This document shows, one piece after another, positions 20,274-31,559 of a stretch of 64,000 nt of DNA. Positions within the stretch are counted from its first letter, which is position 1, and each line of letters begins with the position of its first letter. The position numbers and the translations under genes were made by a program. Where the stretch lies: assembly GCA_029237695.1 (NCBI GenBank), contig CM055271.1, positions 82,285,488 through 82,349,487 on the forward strand, read 5' to 3'. The notes under the pieces were generated by a model, which did no database searches, was not told the origin of the DNA, and was given only the letters and a program-made list of their open reading frames with translations. Source of the DNA: Conchocele bisecta. Its lineage: Eukaryota; Mollusca; Bivalvia; Lucinida; Thyasiridae.

Positions 20274-21283
20274 AGTGAAATCGCGATGGCTCGAAATGCG
20301 ATGGCTCGTAATGTCGGGCTCGCTCGAAATTGCGTCGCGGTCCCGATCATTTTCCCTATATGTTTAATGTATTTTACATGCGATGGCTGGAAATGCAACT
20401 CGCTCGAAACAATTGTCAAGTCCCGCGGACACATTTCTCGCTATTTTGCTATACGATGACTCGAAATTGATGTCGAAGTTTGTGTTTGGCTAATTTTCAC
20501 CCCTCCGCGTCCGACTTATTACGATCAAAGGCCGAGCCGCGCTCTACCTGTCTGTGAAATGTGATTTCTTTTCAAGTGCAGTTAATTGCCTAAAGTGGTG
20601 CAATTTGATCGTTAGCGTTGTTGGTTGGTGATCATTTTCTGAATTCTATATTAGATTATTCGGAAACTTTCAACATAATTTGTGGAAACTCTATTTATTG
20701 TTATGCTTGTACATTATTTGTGAAATAAAAGTTATTGTATTATTAATTTGTTGTTGTTGTTTTGTGTCCCATAACAGCTCAACGGCATACGGCGATTTAT
20801 TAAATATTCTGGGTTTCGTCCACTCGGAGTATTTAATAGAGTCTGTAGTAAGTCATTGGTCGTTTTTCGTTTGAACTCCGTGTTATTTTCGAGAGGCTAC
20901 CCGGGAGTTACAACGAAAGACGCCCATTGAAAAGACCACTGTTTCGAGTGACGTCACAACCACCTGCTGCATTAATTATGTGCGCCGCTATTTATAGTGA
21001 ATACTGGACCTTTTCTCCTTTTCACTTTCATAATAATTGAAATAAAGAAAGTTTTGTAAATACATGCAGTTTATTTAATTTCGCATGATAACTAATCTGC
21101 GAATAAATATTATAATCATCTAAAACATGGATACATTCTATTGTGTTTTCTTTATTTCCTAAATCCGATGGGTACAGTAGTCGGCAAATATAACAAAATC
21201 GAAAGATGCGATGGCTCGAAAGATGCGATCACTCGAACAAAATGTGCGGTCCCGTGGCATTTCGAGCCATCGCGATTTCACTG
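20274..21283. mobile_element. pogo-like non-autonomous DNA element, ~1.0 kb
   Basis: Inverted ends CAGTGAAATCGCGATGGCTC and GAGCCATCGCGATTTCACTG lie between TA dinucleotides, as expected for a Tc1/mariner/pogo target duplication. The end sequence resembles pogo/Tigger ends. No transposase reading frame is seen inside. A partial second copy lies at 8750-9464. The interior contains repeated GATGGCTCGAAATGCGATGG near the left end. Confidence 0.8.
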
Positions 21284-21860
21284 TATATGGATAATGGAGG
21301 TTCTAGAGATGCAGTATACATGGACAAACCTATTCTCCAATAGTCCCAACATAAAAAAAAACAATCATATTGAAGTGCAGTACACGAAGACATGACAGCA
21401 AGGATGCCGCCAATTGGGTGGTTGAACCTGATTAGCCACCATAGAATTTCTCCCGTAAACCTCTCCATATACGTCAAAAGGACAGTATTATACAAGGCAA
21501 TGATGATTCAAAGATGAGTAATACATGTATACTGTACGATAAAAACATTAATCAAACAAAAAAAATCAGCTTCCGTAAATTGAAAGCTAATATTGTAAAT
21601 ATAACTATAAGAAAACAATGATATAATTATGATGACATAAACACTTTAGCCACACAAGAAGGGACGACAGTAATATTGTTCAGCATTTTCATATTATTTT
21701 CTTATTAAATTGCGTGATTACTGCATGCCTCATATCCATATTATAGTACCTTGAATGTTGTCACGTTCTATATATGGTTGTGTACCATGTGTAGTGCTGT
21801 CTGCAGGTACTATAATATGTATTGTTACCGTGAGTATTTAGTAGTGGCACAACTACATGT
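21284..21860. other. Unassigned stretch
   Basis: AT-rich, no supported gene or repeat. A weak direct echo of CTGCAGGTACTATAATATG near 21745/21805 only. Confidence 0.4.
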
Positions 21861-22413
21861 ACTGTCTGTTCCACGTTTTGCAGCCTACGAACTTATTAAG
21901 CACATTAAATCTAAAAAATATTTAAAAGTAAGTACTTTTATATCAATAACAAAAAAGTAACCCTCCCCAAAAAAGATGAAATTCCATCAAATATTGGTTT
22001 TAAATACGATTTTCCTACGGGAATTTAACATGGGGGCTAAAAATAGATTTTTTTAAAATATGTCTTTTATTTGTGGACCGATTTTCAAAATCTAAATTTT
22101 GTTTTCTTAATTACATCATTTTCAAGCTATCTCGCCAGGTTGCGGAGTCAATTTCCAAATTTTTTCGTTTTTTGATCATTTAGGATAAAAAAAAGAAAGT
22201 TTTTGTAAATTTACTCCGCATGTTAAATTCCCATAGGCAAATCGTTTTTTCGCAATAAAATCAATATTTGATGGAATTTCATCAAACCAATTTTTTTTGG
22301 GGAGGGTGACTTTTTTTGTTATTGATGAAAAAGTACTTACTTTTAAATATTTTTTAGATTTAATGTGTTCAATAGCAAAAAGTTCGTCGGCAGAAAAACG
22401 TGAAACAGACAGT
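21861..22413. mobile_element. Complete foldback element (ACTGTCTGTTCCACGTTTTG ends)
   Basis: The left arm 21861-22035 and right arm ~22210-22413 pair over most of their length: ACTGTCTGTTCCACGTTTT / AAAACGTGAAACAGACAGT, TTAAATCTAAAAAATATTTA / its complement, GATGAAATTCCATCAAATAT / its complement, and GGGAATTTAACATG / TGTTAAATTCCC. The middle is unpaired AT-rich DNA. A half copy lies at 11322-11562. Confidence 0.88.
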
Positions 22414-23081
22414 CGATTGATACATCGGCGATAGTGGTCTGCAAACACCAATTACTTGCAGCTTACAACATAATAAGTGATATTAAACTGTTGTACAGCA
22501 ACCATCATGTGCATACAGCCGCTTTGTGGAAACTGACTACTTTCACAGAAAGAAAACATGTAACCGAAACAAGCAATAATATCAGTGGGAGTCCTAAGTG
22601 GTTTTACTAAGTAGGTTGAAAGTACGTATTGGTAGCATAAGCCAGAAACTGGAATAAGCTACTGGATGGCTGAAATATGTTATTGTACGTAGTCACCGAT
22701 TGTGACAGAAATATATAGACGTATCATCCATTTGTACTTGTTCAATTGCTATATTCAGACACTTAAATTGTTAATGGCGCTACCTAGAGGAGCCATTTCA
22801 TGCGATGTTGCACAGTAAATCACATTGAGCATACGAGTTTTTGGAGCCAATGATATTAACGACGACAACTGGTATTTTTACAAATTAGGAAGTCCTTGAA
22901 GTATATTGTAAAATACAATATTTATCCCGTCAACACAGTGCGTATGTGCCGTGAAACACGGTACCGTGAAACATTTTTGATATCATGTCAATACGACCTA
23001 ATCACTGCGTATGAATATGTGCGGTGGCTGGGGTTATATTTTTGCATTTTACAGCTATTTGTAGGTGTTGCCGGGATAAAT
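22414..23081. other. Unassigned stretch
   Basis: AT-rich. No coding evidence or repeat boundary recognised. Confidence 0.4.
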
Positions 23082-23225
23082 AGAATAGTAGGTTAATGCC
23101 GTGAATGGGAAAAAATATCTGGCGCGGCACAGAAACGGGATGTGCTCGGCAGAGCCTCGCCCATCCCGTTTCCTGAGCCTTGCCAGATATTTTTTACCCA
23201 TTCACGGCACTAACCTACTATTCTC
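23082..23225. repeat. Long hairpin (foldback MITE)
   Basis: AGAATAGTAGGTTAATGCCG..TGAATGGG pairs with CCCATTCACGGCACTAACCTACTATTCT. Inner arms AAAAATATCTGGC / GCCAGATATTTTT and GAAACGGGATG / CATCCCGTTTC also pair. About 60 bp per arm. Confidence 0.9.
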
Positions 23226-23576
23226 TATATCTCTCTGCCGACAATAGAAGTGTGATGCTGCTATGGAATGGCAAGATAAGGCAAAACAATATTGAAAATA
23301 TCTGCATGCACGATTTTAAATCTTATATTATATATAATTATATATAATGTACTATATTCATATCAGGCAGCCATATTAGACTTACGTTATTGCCGATGCT
23401 GTCTAATGGTGTATATCAGCAGCAGGTTTCCACTAGCAATCCATTATATTTGATCGTATCTGTCGTCCGAGTATACATTGATATACATCGTACTCTGTTC
23501 AGTCCGAATCAATGCCAATCTTCCATATATGGTCAAGCCCCTTCAATACCGTCGGTATACACCATCCACATTAACA

Positions 23577-23720
23577 ATGGAATGTAAAAGACAGTTCTCT
23601 AACATATTGTGCTTAACGATATTCAGCATAATATGGACAACAAGGTTACTTAGTATTCTCTCGGAAGACGTCCATCCGAACCCCGGTCCCATAGATAGCG
23701 ACGATTTGCTGGATTTGTCA
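23577..23720 (+). pseudogene. Short LINE-like fragment with a 2A-like motif
   Basis: A Met-initiated stretch with a hydrophobic segment and then RLLSILSEDVHPNPGP (ending at 23690). The D-V-x-x-N-P-G-P pattern is the 2A/2A-like skipping motif found near the N-terminus of ORF2 in several CR1/L2/Rex-type LINEs of invertebrates. Consensus is D-V/I-E-x-N-P-G-P, and here Glu is replaced by His. No endonuclease follows, so this is a remnant at best. A chance match is possible. Confidence 0.45.
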
Positions 23721-26700
23721 TTTTTGGCCGGCAGCCAGAAATGGAAACCCTCCCCCCCTCCCCATGTGGATTTTTGCAGACATATTTATTCTGAAACTAA
23801 ATTCAATTACGAGTGTTATGCCGTATGCCTGCGCTCTGCAACCCGCTGGGTGACTGTTTGGCACCATTTTGAAGTATACCACAGTCGGACGTTTCGCAAT
23901 TGTAAAAAATCGCATTTTTCATTGAAAATCGACTGTTTTTTATCATTAGAAACAACTGATATGGCAGTTTTGTGTGTTTTCTGATGTGTTCATGACTATA
24001 CAATGGAATAGTGTTCAATTACATAATATCTACTAATACAGATAAATAATTTTCCACGTGTTGTTATCCCAACCACTGAATTGCTGAATGTTTGTATTTT
24101 CATCGTGTCAATGGTACCTTGTAGTGTTCATTAGACATGTTGAGTGCATATATGCCGATTATCTGATGTCTGCAGTCTATGATACAACGTATTTGTCACC
24201 ATTCCCCACCCACACATTTTGCAATGGGAATTTTCCATGTAATGAATTTCATTTATGTTATGCACTGTCACTTAGTTATAAATTGTTAAAATACATATGC
24301 AACTACTTAGGCACTACTGATAGCTATCCGTGCAAACTTTAGATACAGTGTGTCCAAGTGTTCATCCGTATGTCCGTCCGCTTCGCATTTACTTAGTGAT
24401 GTTAACAAATACGCTATATGTCTCTATATCTCTCTCGGTGTCTATTAATGCGGTTTATTATTCTCGAATACACCAATTTATTTTAGGGATTTGATTATTG
24501 AACCGGCCTGTGTCTAACTCCTGTCGGAACTGGACCGTAACTCAATGGTCAATCAAGCATTATATTCCCGCACTGTACATAAGGGCTCGCAGCGCGTGCT
24601 TTCGTTCTTTTCACTGGATCAACTGGCCGAAGAACAAGTCATTCGATAAGTATCTGTATCAAATGTCTTCACCTGGAAATAATTTCGTTTGTATCGGCAG
24701 TGCATATTTATGCGAAGTATGCGATAATTTGTTATTACCTCTATGTGTATAGTAGTTGGTCAACGCCTGTAATTATTGCGTGTATTCGAATGCTTGAATA
24801 TAATATTGTAGCGCAATCCTTTTACCCTCCGTAACTCAGCCCTTGTTGGACTGAATTGGTCGGCTGATGGTCCCCTTTTGTCAGGACTGAACTGTTTCGC
24901 TGCCACCAGACCTTTCGGTCAATTAGAAACCGAGTGACGTCAGTTGCTGATTTCTTCACCTCAATGTGATAATAATTGTCTGTCGCAACGTCAGATGAAA
25001 TGTTACAATTCTTTGTAGTACCAATTGGAAACTCAAATTGTAGAGAAGGCGTTCGTTCAGGAGTACATATTTTTAATGTGGTTAATAAAGTAAATATACA
25101 AATCCAAGTCACGCATGAAGTAATTCAGAAACACAAGCTCCTACTTCCACATTCCCCTCCGTCAGGGAGTTGGCTCGACGGCCTTCCCTGACAAACACCC
25201 CAGTAAAAATAAGTAACAGTTGCAATTTGCTTAAAAGTTAATAATTCCGTCCTTGAATTTAGATCACAGTAATTCCGAAACTAAAAGTAGGTTATTTAAT
25301 TTATCCAAAGGAGCCAAAACAGAATGCTCTTTAAAACCCAAAACTGGCACCCTCTCTTGGATCAGGAAATCTCCGCTTTTATACATCTCGGTGATTCAGG
25401 TACCTTTAATGGTGACCTTGAGTAAGGTCTACCTTTAAGTGGTTACCTTTTATTTTAAGGTTAACCTTTAATTGAATTAAAGGTTATGGTGAATCAGGCA
25501 AGAAAGTGTCTTGTCAAATATTTCCTCCCAAGATAATCATGATAATAGATGATACTGCACTACATGTGTGTCTACAACAATATTCATATGAGCATGGCAA
25601 TTTAGACTTATAGTACGCAAGACAAGTCACAAGAGATTGACTGTCTACATAATATAATAGTGTCCTTCTACATCTTTTTGTACTGCCGCTGGCTAGAAAC
25701 AGTCAGTCAGTTCATGCCTTAATGAGATAAGCATTAACACTATAATGTTTTCATATTTATAAGTGAGACCCATGCTCAATGAACAATGTTGTAGTAAAAT
25801 ACAAGAAATATGGTGTACGATTGTCATTTTAACCCCTTTCATACAGAGAACATACCCTTCTACCAGCCCGTAACTGTATGTTATTCTCGTCTCCCCACGG
25901 GAATACTAAATCTTAGGTGACCACACTTGAATCTTCTCATAGAGCCGGTTAAATGTGTGATCATAGCCCATTGACATATTGCATATTTGTTAGTGGAGAA
26001 ACAAGACGAACACACAGTTTACCACGAAGTATTCACGGTCTCAATCGTCTCATAGAGACGGGTCAAATGAGTGGTCGTTAGAGAGAGACGGGTCAAATGA
26101 GTGGTCGTTAGATATACATATTACGCCACACAGCTAGGAGCTACTATGTCTGGTAACTGCTCATTTACCAACAAGACTGGGCAATGTTTATCAACTTTGC
26201 TTTTCTCACATCATATCAACTGGAGGAGTACTGTTGCTAAATATAGATGACCTACAAAAAGGTCTACCTTACGCTTGGCAGTGGGCAGTGAGCCAGCCTA
26301 CGGCTGCACAAGGTTCCACAGTGATGTAGTGGGTATTTTGATAAGGCTCCTAATTTGGTTTGACCCAGTTTAAGGTCTACCTTTAGCTTGGCAGTGTGCC
26401 AAGATTAAGGTCACTATGAAAAGGTCAATAGGGTTCATATGCAGTTGTAATAGCTTCCCCATGCATCTGAGTGAATAGAGGCTTTACAGCCCATCACACC
26501 ATAACTGTTAATTGACCAGTGGTTAACTTAGGGTAACAATATATTTCCCATTGCAGCAAATAATTAATTAAGACGTGTATATAACTGGGAAAAGTTTGCC
26601 ACACTATGCTGTGTATTGGGTGACTAGCAGCGTGCTACCTTACCTATATCGCACTCCATCCCACCCACTACCATTTAATGCCAGGTTCGTTTGTTTCAGG

Positions 26701-27085
26701 GTGGACACACACATCCGCAAGCCGAAGGCAATTGCGTAAGGCATTGTGTTCCTACTTGTACCTACACCATGACATGATATTGTAGCTCGGATACGAACGA
26801 GTGTATGTTATTTGTAAGTAAATGAAACTGTTCTGTATACACAACCATAAAGGTTATTATTATCATCATTAATTATTATAACTATTGCTTACCAATATAT
26901 TGGAATACAAAGGCAGTCAGCCTCGTAACATTTCCTGACGGGATGGACCCAGTCAGAGGAACAGTCGCCAGCAAATAACCCTGCCTATACATTGCCGACC
27001 CACAGTATTGTCCCCGCAGCGCAGGTGGTAAATCACTAAGAAAATACATTCTACAAGCTTTTCGTTGTGCGAGTTTGAACCTCGG
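23721..27085. other. 3.4 kb without a supported gene
   Basis: AT-rich with scattered short ORFs, none of which resembles a known family. Seen: a CTACCTTTAA/TTAAAGGT cluster at 25400-25490 (GGTCTACCTTTAAGTGGTTACC..TTAAGGTTAACC) with an echo at 26250-26420 (AAGGTCTACCTT twice), and a short direct repeat GAGACGGGTCAAATGAGTGG at 26056 and 26085. A host exon could be hidden here; I cannot support one. Confidence 0.45.
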
Positions 27086-27104
27086 ACAAATTTTTTCATC
27101 GGCT

Positions 27105-27320
27105 GTTCGTTGGCCCACCATTCGCCATTGCCCACCACCCGCCATCGGCCCACCACCTACCATCTCCCACCGTCCGATGTTGCCCACAACTAGCCGTTGG
27201 AATACTACACGCCATCGCCCAGCGTCTGATGTTGCCCACAACCCGCTGTTGGTCCGCCATAGGCCCACCCAACGCCCACCATTGGCTCGCCACCTTCTTG
27301 GCCCTACACTTGATGAAGTC
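27105..27320 (+). repeat. Pyrimidine-rich minisatellite
   Basis: Degenerate short units of the form (G)GCCCACCAxYxGCCAT and GATGTTGCCCACAACYxGC. The latter occurs at 27176 and 27228, about 52 bp apart. The Trp/Gly-rich ORFs on the other strand are translations of this repeat. Confidence 0.7.
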
Positions 27321-28365
27321 GTGACCACCACAGTGTTGCAAAAACATATGCCCGTAACAAAAAACTGGCCACCAAAACATTTTTCATTTTGTCAAATCAA
27401 CTTTAAATTACTATTTCGAACAAATTAAGCAGTAATTGGGCAAATATAACCTATATTACGAAACTGTATATGCCGGTTTTGAACGAAATAATAATTCCCA
27501 GCCCACAATAGTTATAGATGGAGTAACTACCGCAGAGCTATACGTATATTTAGCCGTTGCCTCGGAGCATTTTCGTAGGAATTTTATGGATATCTGCCTA
27601 TAATTGAACACGAATCGGTTGAAGTTTGATCATTTGTTAACGAATGAAAAAATGACGTCATGTAACACGCACCACCCCACCACTTTTCGCAAAATAATAC
27701 ACCTGTGCATTGGTGTAATAAATGGAGAATAATAGCTTGCTGATTCGTTATTTTAGGCACGTAACTCCCATTCATTACATTGAATTTCATAATAGTTACG
27801 ATAGATTAGTATTTTCAAATTTACGTTTGAACATTGTCTTTGTTTACCTAGAGTGACCTGGGAGATTTGCTAACACACACATTATGAGGTGTGTTTATGA
27901 TAATATTTGGGTTGCCTTTACTGTCAATAAGTAGGCGGGTGAATGTCCTGCAGATTATCTCTACATTTGTATTCGCGGAAGTGAAAATCTTGTGTGCCGT
28001 TAACTGGGTAGAGGTGTAGAGCGGCATTATTGTCTATAAGCGGAAAATCGGCCGTTAACTGATTTGATAAACGTACATAGGCATAATGACGGGCATGAAT
28101 ATTAAGTGCAGCTCCACAAGTACAGATAGTCAATTTCATTTATATTAAGCGTTGCTATAGCAACAAAAGGGGCAACATTGCGTAATAATCATATACTCGT
28201 GGATAAGTCGTGCCCACCCCTCCCCCCTCTACTCTACTCTATTGTTGATTGTGGACAATGTAATTTCTTTTTGCATGCAAACAAACTACTGTTGAACAAT
28301 TTGATCAAGAAAATCAAACGTCGCGACGTCTAGCATGTGGATTAACTCGTCAAAACGTCCCAGGG
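27321..28365. other. Left flank of the Polinton, unassigned
   Basis: No supported gene. Ends with the left copy of the 6-bp target duplication GTCAAC at 28366-28371. Confidence 0.5.
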
Positions 28366-28383
28366 GTCAACAGTAGTAATGGG

Positions 28384-28498
28384 TGTCACTATGGCACGGT
28401 TTTTTAACATGTGTTTTTTACATAGACATTTTTTACCCTCGCACCGGGTGTCTATGTAAAAAACACATGTTAAAAAACCGTGCCATAGGTGCCACCCC
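28384..28498. repeat. Terminal hairpin of the Polinton, left
   Basis: TATGGCACGGTTTTTTAACATGTG..TACATAGACA pairs with TGTCTATGTA..CACATGTTAAAAAACCGTGCCATA. It is present once here and twice at the right end (42490-42610 and 42660-42790). The loop GTGCGAGGGTAA/TTACCCTCGCAC is in opposite orientation at the two ends. Confidence 0.88.
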
Positions 28499-29519
28499 TT
28501 ATTACTCCCATTATCAGGGTGGAAACTTCTTGTATTACGTTATAATGGCTAAAAAAAGTGTGCCATAGTGCCACCCTGAACCATTTTGCTGGAGATTCGT
28601 GAATTTTATCCGGGTGGAAGCTTCTTGTATTACGTTATAGTGACTAATAAACCGTGCCATAGTGCCACCCTGACCCATTCTGCTGGAGATTCGTGAATTT
28701 TATCCGGGGTGGAAACTTCTGGTATCACGCTATAGTGCCACCCCTGAACCAATCGTTTTTGTATTCAACACGAGCAGTATGTAAGGTATTCATTTCTTGA
28801 GAAAGTGTATAGCCCTGAAAAGGGCTGTTGTCTTTTAGTAAACTATGTAGTGTTCAGTTTACTCCACATACAATCGACGACTATTTGACAGGCCTCACAA
28901 ATTTCGAGGTCTTTAAGGTCCTCTTCTTCAAAAAAGCCTTCGTCGAGCTCTGGACAATTGTGTTCTTCCCTGTGAGTGTCCCAACACTGCATAACATTTT
29001 CTACTCTCTATGTAACAGTGTTCACCGCACATAGAGCATTCCCGTTCTTCTGCATTCTTATGTAGTTGGTTGACAATTTAATGACTAATGAAATATAGCT
29101 GTGTGTTTTTTATACACATCAGAAGGATTGACCTACTTTTGGTAGTTTACTCAAATTTCAGATTTTCGACCAATCAGAAAGCGCGTTGTAAACGCGTTTT
29201 TGTGATATCCCAATGGATTGTACTGTTCCTGTATATAATTTTCAAATATTTTTGACAACTCCAATATTATCAAATACATATGAAAATGTCCTAGCAATAA
29301 TTTTCATCCACTTCTGGCAACTCTAATATTGACATAAGTTGATGAAAATAAATATTGATTGTAGATCAATATATTGGTATTTTTTCAATTTATGGTAAAA
29401 TTGAATACAAGATATGTAAAGTTTTAACAATATTTTATTGAACAACAACATATTTACAACATGGAATTATAGACCGGATATGATATTCATATTTGATCTT
29501 TACAAAAGTACATGCAATA

Positions 29520-30104
29520 TTATGTTAACATATTTGTAACATGAAGTAATTTTTGAAAATGCAAAGACATGGCATGATGATTTTGTTGTGGTTTACAACA
29601 TTGACACCCGACAGATGTTAAACTTTGTTGAGGCCCTTCGTAGAGTGTTCCAAAGTGATGTTTGAACCAGATCGTTATAGCACTATCATTCTTGAAGTAA
29701 TCTGATGAACTGAATGTTTGTTGAATACAGAGACGCAGAGTATTTCCTCTTGCAATTGCAAGCAACACAAACACACAGTATTTTCCACATGTTGTACTGA
29801 ATACACTTTGTAGTCTCTGTTTGTTAAATGTCCATTTCGTGGAATTGTTTGTCAAGAAAGACAATATTTCTTCATGTAGTGGTGGTAATCCATAGGTGTC
29901 AAAGTAGGTTGCTTCATTCTTCTGGTCGAATACAATGGCTATCCAACGTTTTCCAGGTTGATCAGAATTATCAGTGTTGATTATGTACGCTTGGACGTCT
30001 AATGGTCTGTGATTTGGTAGCTTGTCTTTTGTGCATACTATTCCGTTTAACCTCTTCAGCCATATTTCTCGATCCAGAATGTGTTGTAATTCGATGGTTT
30101 CCAT
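29520..30104 (-). CDS. PRO: Adenovirus-type cysteine protease, left TIR copy (catalytic His replaced)
   Basis: 194 aa, uninterrupted, about 93% identical by eye to the right copy at 41338-41919. The adenain-type catalytic set is His, Asp/Glu, Gln, Cys. Here YFDTYG (D69), LQS (Q99) and TTCGKYC (C106) are kept, but the His position reads GKRWIAIVFD, with Arg at residue 53. If the sequence is right this copy should be inactive as a protease. In Polintons this enzyme is thought to mature capsid proteins during virion assembly. It lies within the terminal inverted repeat, an unusual place for a whole gene. Confidence 0.85.
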   Translation of the reverse strand: METIELQHILDREIWLKRLNGIVCTKDKLPNHRPLDVQAYIINTDNSDQPGKRWIAIVFDQKNEATYFDTYGLPPLHEEILSFLTNNSTKWTFNKQRLQSVFSTTCGKYCVFVLLAIARGNTLRLCIQQTFSSSDYFKNDSAITIWFKHHFGTLYEGPQQSLTSVGCQCCKPQQNHHAMSLHFQKLLHVTNMLT

Positions 30105-30168
30105 CTTTGGATGTTGATTTCACCAATACGTTACTTTTAGGATTTGTTTTGTTCATAATTGTCCAATA

Positions 30169-30383
30169 TTAATAGTCGGTGATCACTTCACGAAGACTAT
30201 TTATTTCAATCTGGTTATCAAACTCTGAGAACACTATGACATTGATGACCTTTTCAAGTGCTCTGGCAAACTGAAGCTCAAGGCGTAGATTTCCAGTTCT
30301 TATAGGGTGTAGGTGTCCCTCTTCGCTACCCTGGTCAGGTGTCAAGTCATATCCCAAAAAACAATATCCATTTACATATTCAT
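30169..30383 (-). pseudogene. Major capsid protein, C-terminal fragment in left TIR
   Basis: Residues LTPDQGSEEGHLHPIRTGNL to FDNQIEINSLREVITDY are nearly identical to the end of the gene at 39954-41273. It is cut at the inner TIR border, where the sequence jumps to a subterminal repeat. It is a by-product of the long inverted duplication, not a gene. Confidence 0.85.
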
Positions 30384-30468
30384 ACCCTGAACCATTTTGT
30401 TGGAGATTCGTGAATTTTATCCGGTTGGAAACTTCTTGTATTACGTCATAGTGGCTAAAACAAATTCA
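30384..30468 (-). repeat. Internal copy of the Polinton subterminal repeat
   Basis: CCCTGAACCATTTTGTTGGAGATTCGTGAATTTTATCCGG..CTTCTTGTATTACG matches the subterminal units at 28575-28740. It lies 2 kb inside the element, between the TIR border and an integrase fragment, so it marks a former element end or a template switch. Confidence 0.85.
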
Positions 30469-31047
30469 AAGACGTTTTACACGTCGTAAGACAATAGTAG
30501 GTGGTATCGATCAACAATGGCAGGCTGATTTGGCAGATATGCAACAATTCTCAGGCGAAAATGAGAATCAAAGATATCTATTGTGTGTAATAGATGTATT
30601 TTCAAAATATGCATGGGTCATACCCCTTCCTAACAAAACAGGGAAAACATTGATTAACGCGTTTGATTTGATACTGAAAAACATCAAAACGTAAGCCACA
30701 GTCTTTACAAAGCGATAAAGGAACGGAATTTAAAAATAAAGAATTTCAACATTTTCTTGAAATCTAAGCACATTCATTTTTTCACAACCGAAAACCCTGA
30801 AACTAAAGCAAGTATAGTTGAACGATTTCAAAGAACTTTAAAAACACGTATGTGGAAATATTTCACGTATCATCAAACTAGAAAATATATTGATATTTTA
30901 CAAAATATTGTTGATGGATACAACCGAACATACCATCGTAGTATTAAGAGGACCCAAATTTCTGTCAATACCACAAATGAAATTGAGGTTACACATGCAT
31001 TGTATGGAATGAAACAAGCTATTCCAGCCAAAAACATTACAAAATGA
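30469..31047 (+). pseudogene. INT: Integrase fragment, duplicate (left)
   Basis: A second copy of the integrase core, about 96% identical by eye to 37438-38010. It starts at AAATTCAAAGACGTTTTACA and ends just after GMKQAIPAKN. The QADLADMQ, LQSDKGTE and VERF motifs of the D,D,E triad are all present in the DNA, but at least two indels (near 30688 and 30755) put them in different frames. Upstream N-terminal part and downstream chromodomain are missing. It is fused directly to a subterminal repeat. Confidence 0.9.
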
Positions 31048-31135
31048 TGTATTGTGTTGATGTAAATTGCAATGGTCATGGTATTTTTTCAACCGTCCAT
31101 TTGAGCCGAATTTTGAACATAAATTATATGGCCAG
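31048..31135 (+). pseudogene. Major capsid fragment, duplicate
   Basis: TTGATGTAAATTGCAATGGTCATGGTATTTT and CCATTTGAGCCG.ATTTTGAACATAAATTATAT match 40915-40985 in the major capsid gene. A short orphan piece on the plus strand, joined straight to the integrase fragment. Confidence 0.8.
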
Positions 31136-31559
31136 AAATGCCATAAGCCCCATTTCTCCAGTCACAGTCTCATATGAGCAACAGCCATGTGCACAGCTTA
31201 TGGATTTATTGGATTTACATTTATTGAGCATAGGCAGACACTTCTAATGAAATACCAAGATGTGTTTTCATGTTGAATAAGAAAAATATGTGCTATTTGT
31301 GGTACCACACATTTTTTATTGCTTTTTGATACTCGTACTTCTGTTTTTCGGTTTTTGGCAATTTGAGTTGGGTATTTAAGCAAATGCGCAGCTTATCTGG
31401 AGCACTGGATTCTATAGTTTATGTTGGTGACGTCACACATGTAGATTGCCTTCCTGGAAAGACAAAGAAATTCCTCAGGATTATTCATGTTACTTTCGGT
31501 TTTGGTTCTTGCTAACCAATAACTAATGAATTTATACTTTCTGTTTATTTTCATGGAAT
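31136..31559. other. Non-Polinton insert between gene fragments
   Basis: CATAAGCCCCATTTCTCCAG at 31141 matches the right end of the MITE at 47672-47911, so foreign repeat DNA has entered here. The rest is AT-rich with no recognised gene. Confidence 0.5.

Larger units (their letters stand above)
28372..30383. repeat. Left terminal inverted repeat of the Polinton (~2.0 kb)
   Basis: Reverse complement of 41059-42793. It holds, from the outside in: a terminal hairpin (28384-28498), two to three copies of an ~85-bp subterminal repeat (GGAGATTCGTGAATTTTATCC..CTTCTTGTATTACG), a block absent from the right copy (about 28790-29240), the whole protease gene, and the last ~70 codons of the major capsid gene. 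Confidence 0.9.

Noticed and set aside
24822..25112. 96-aa minus-strand ORF as host exon
   Set aside because: No recognisable domain, splice signal or compositional support.
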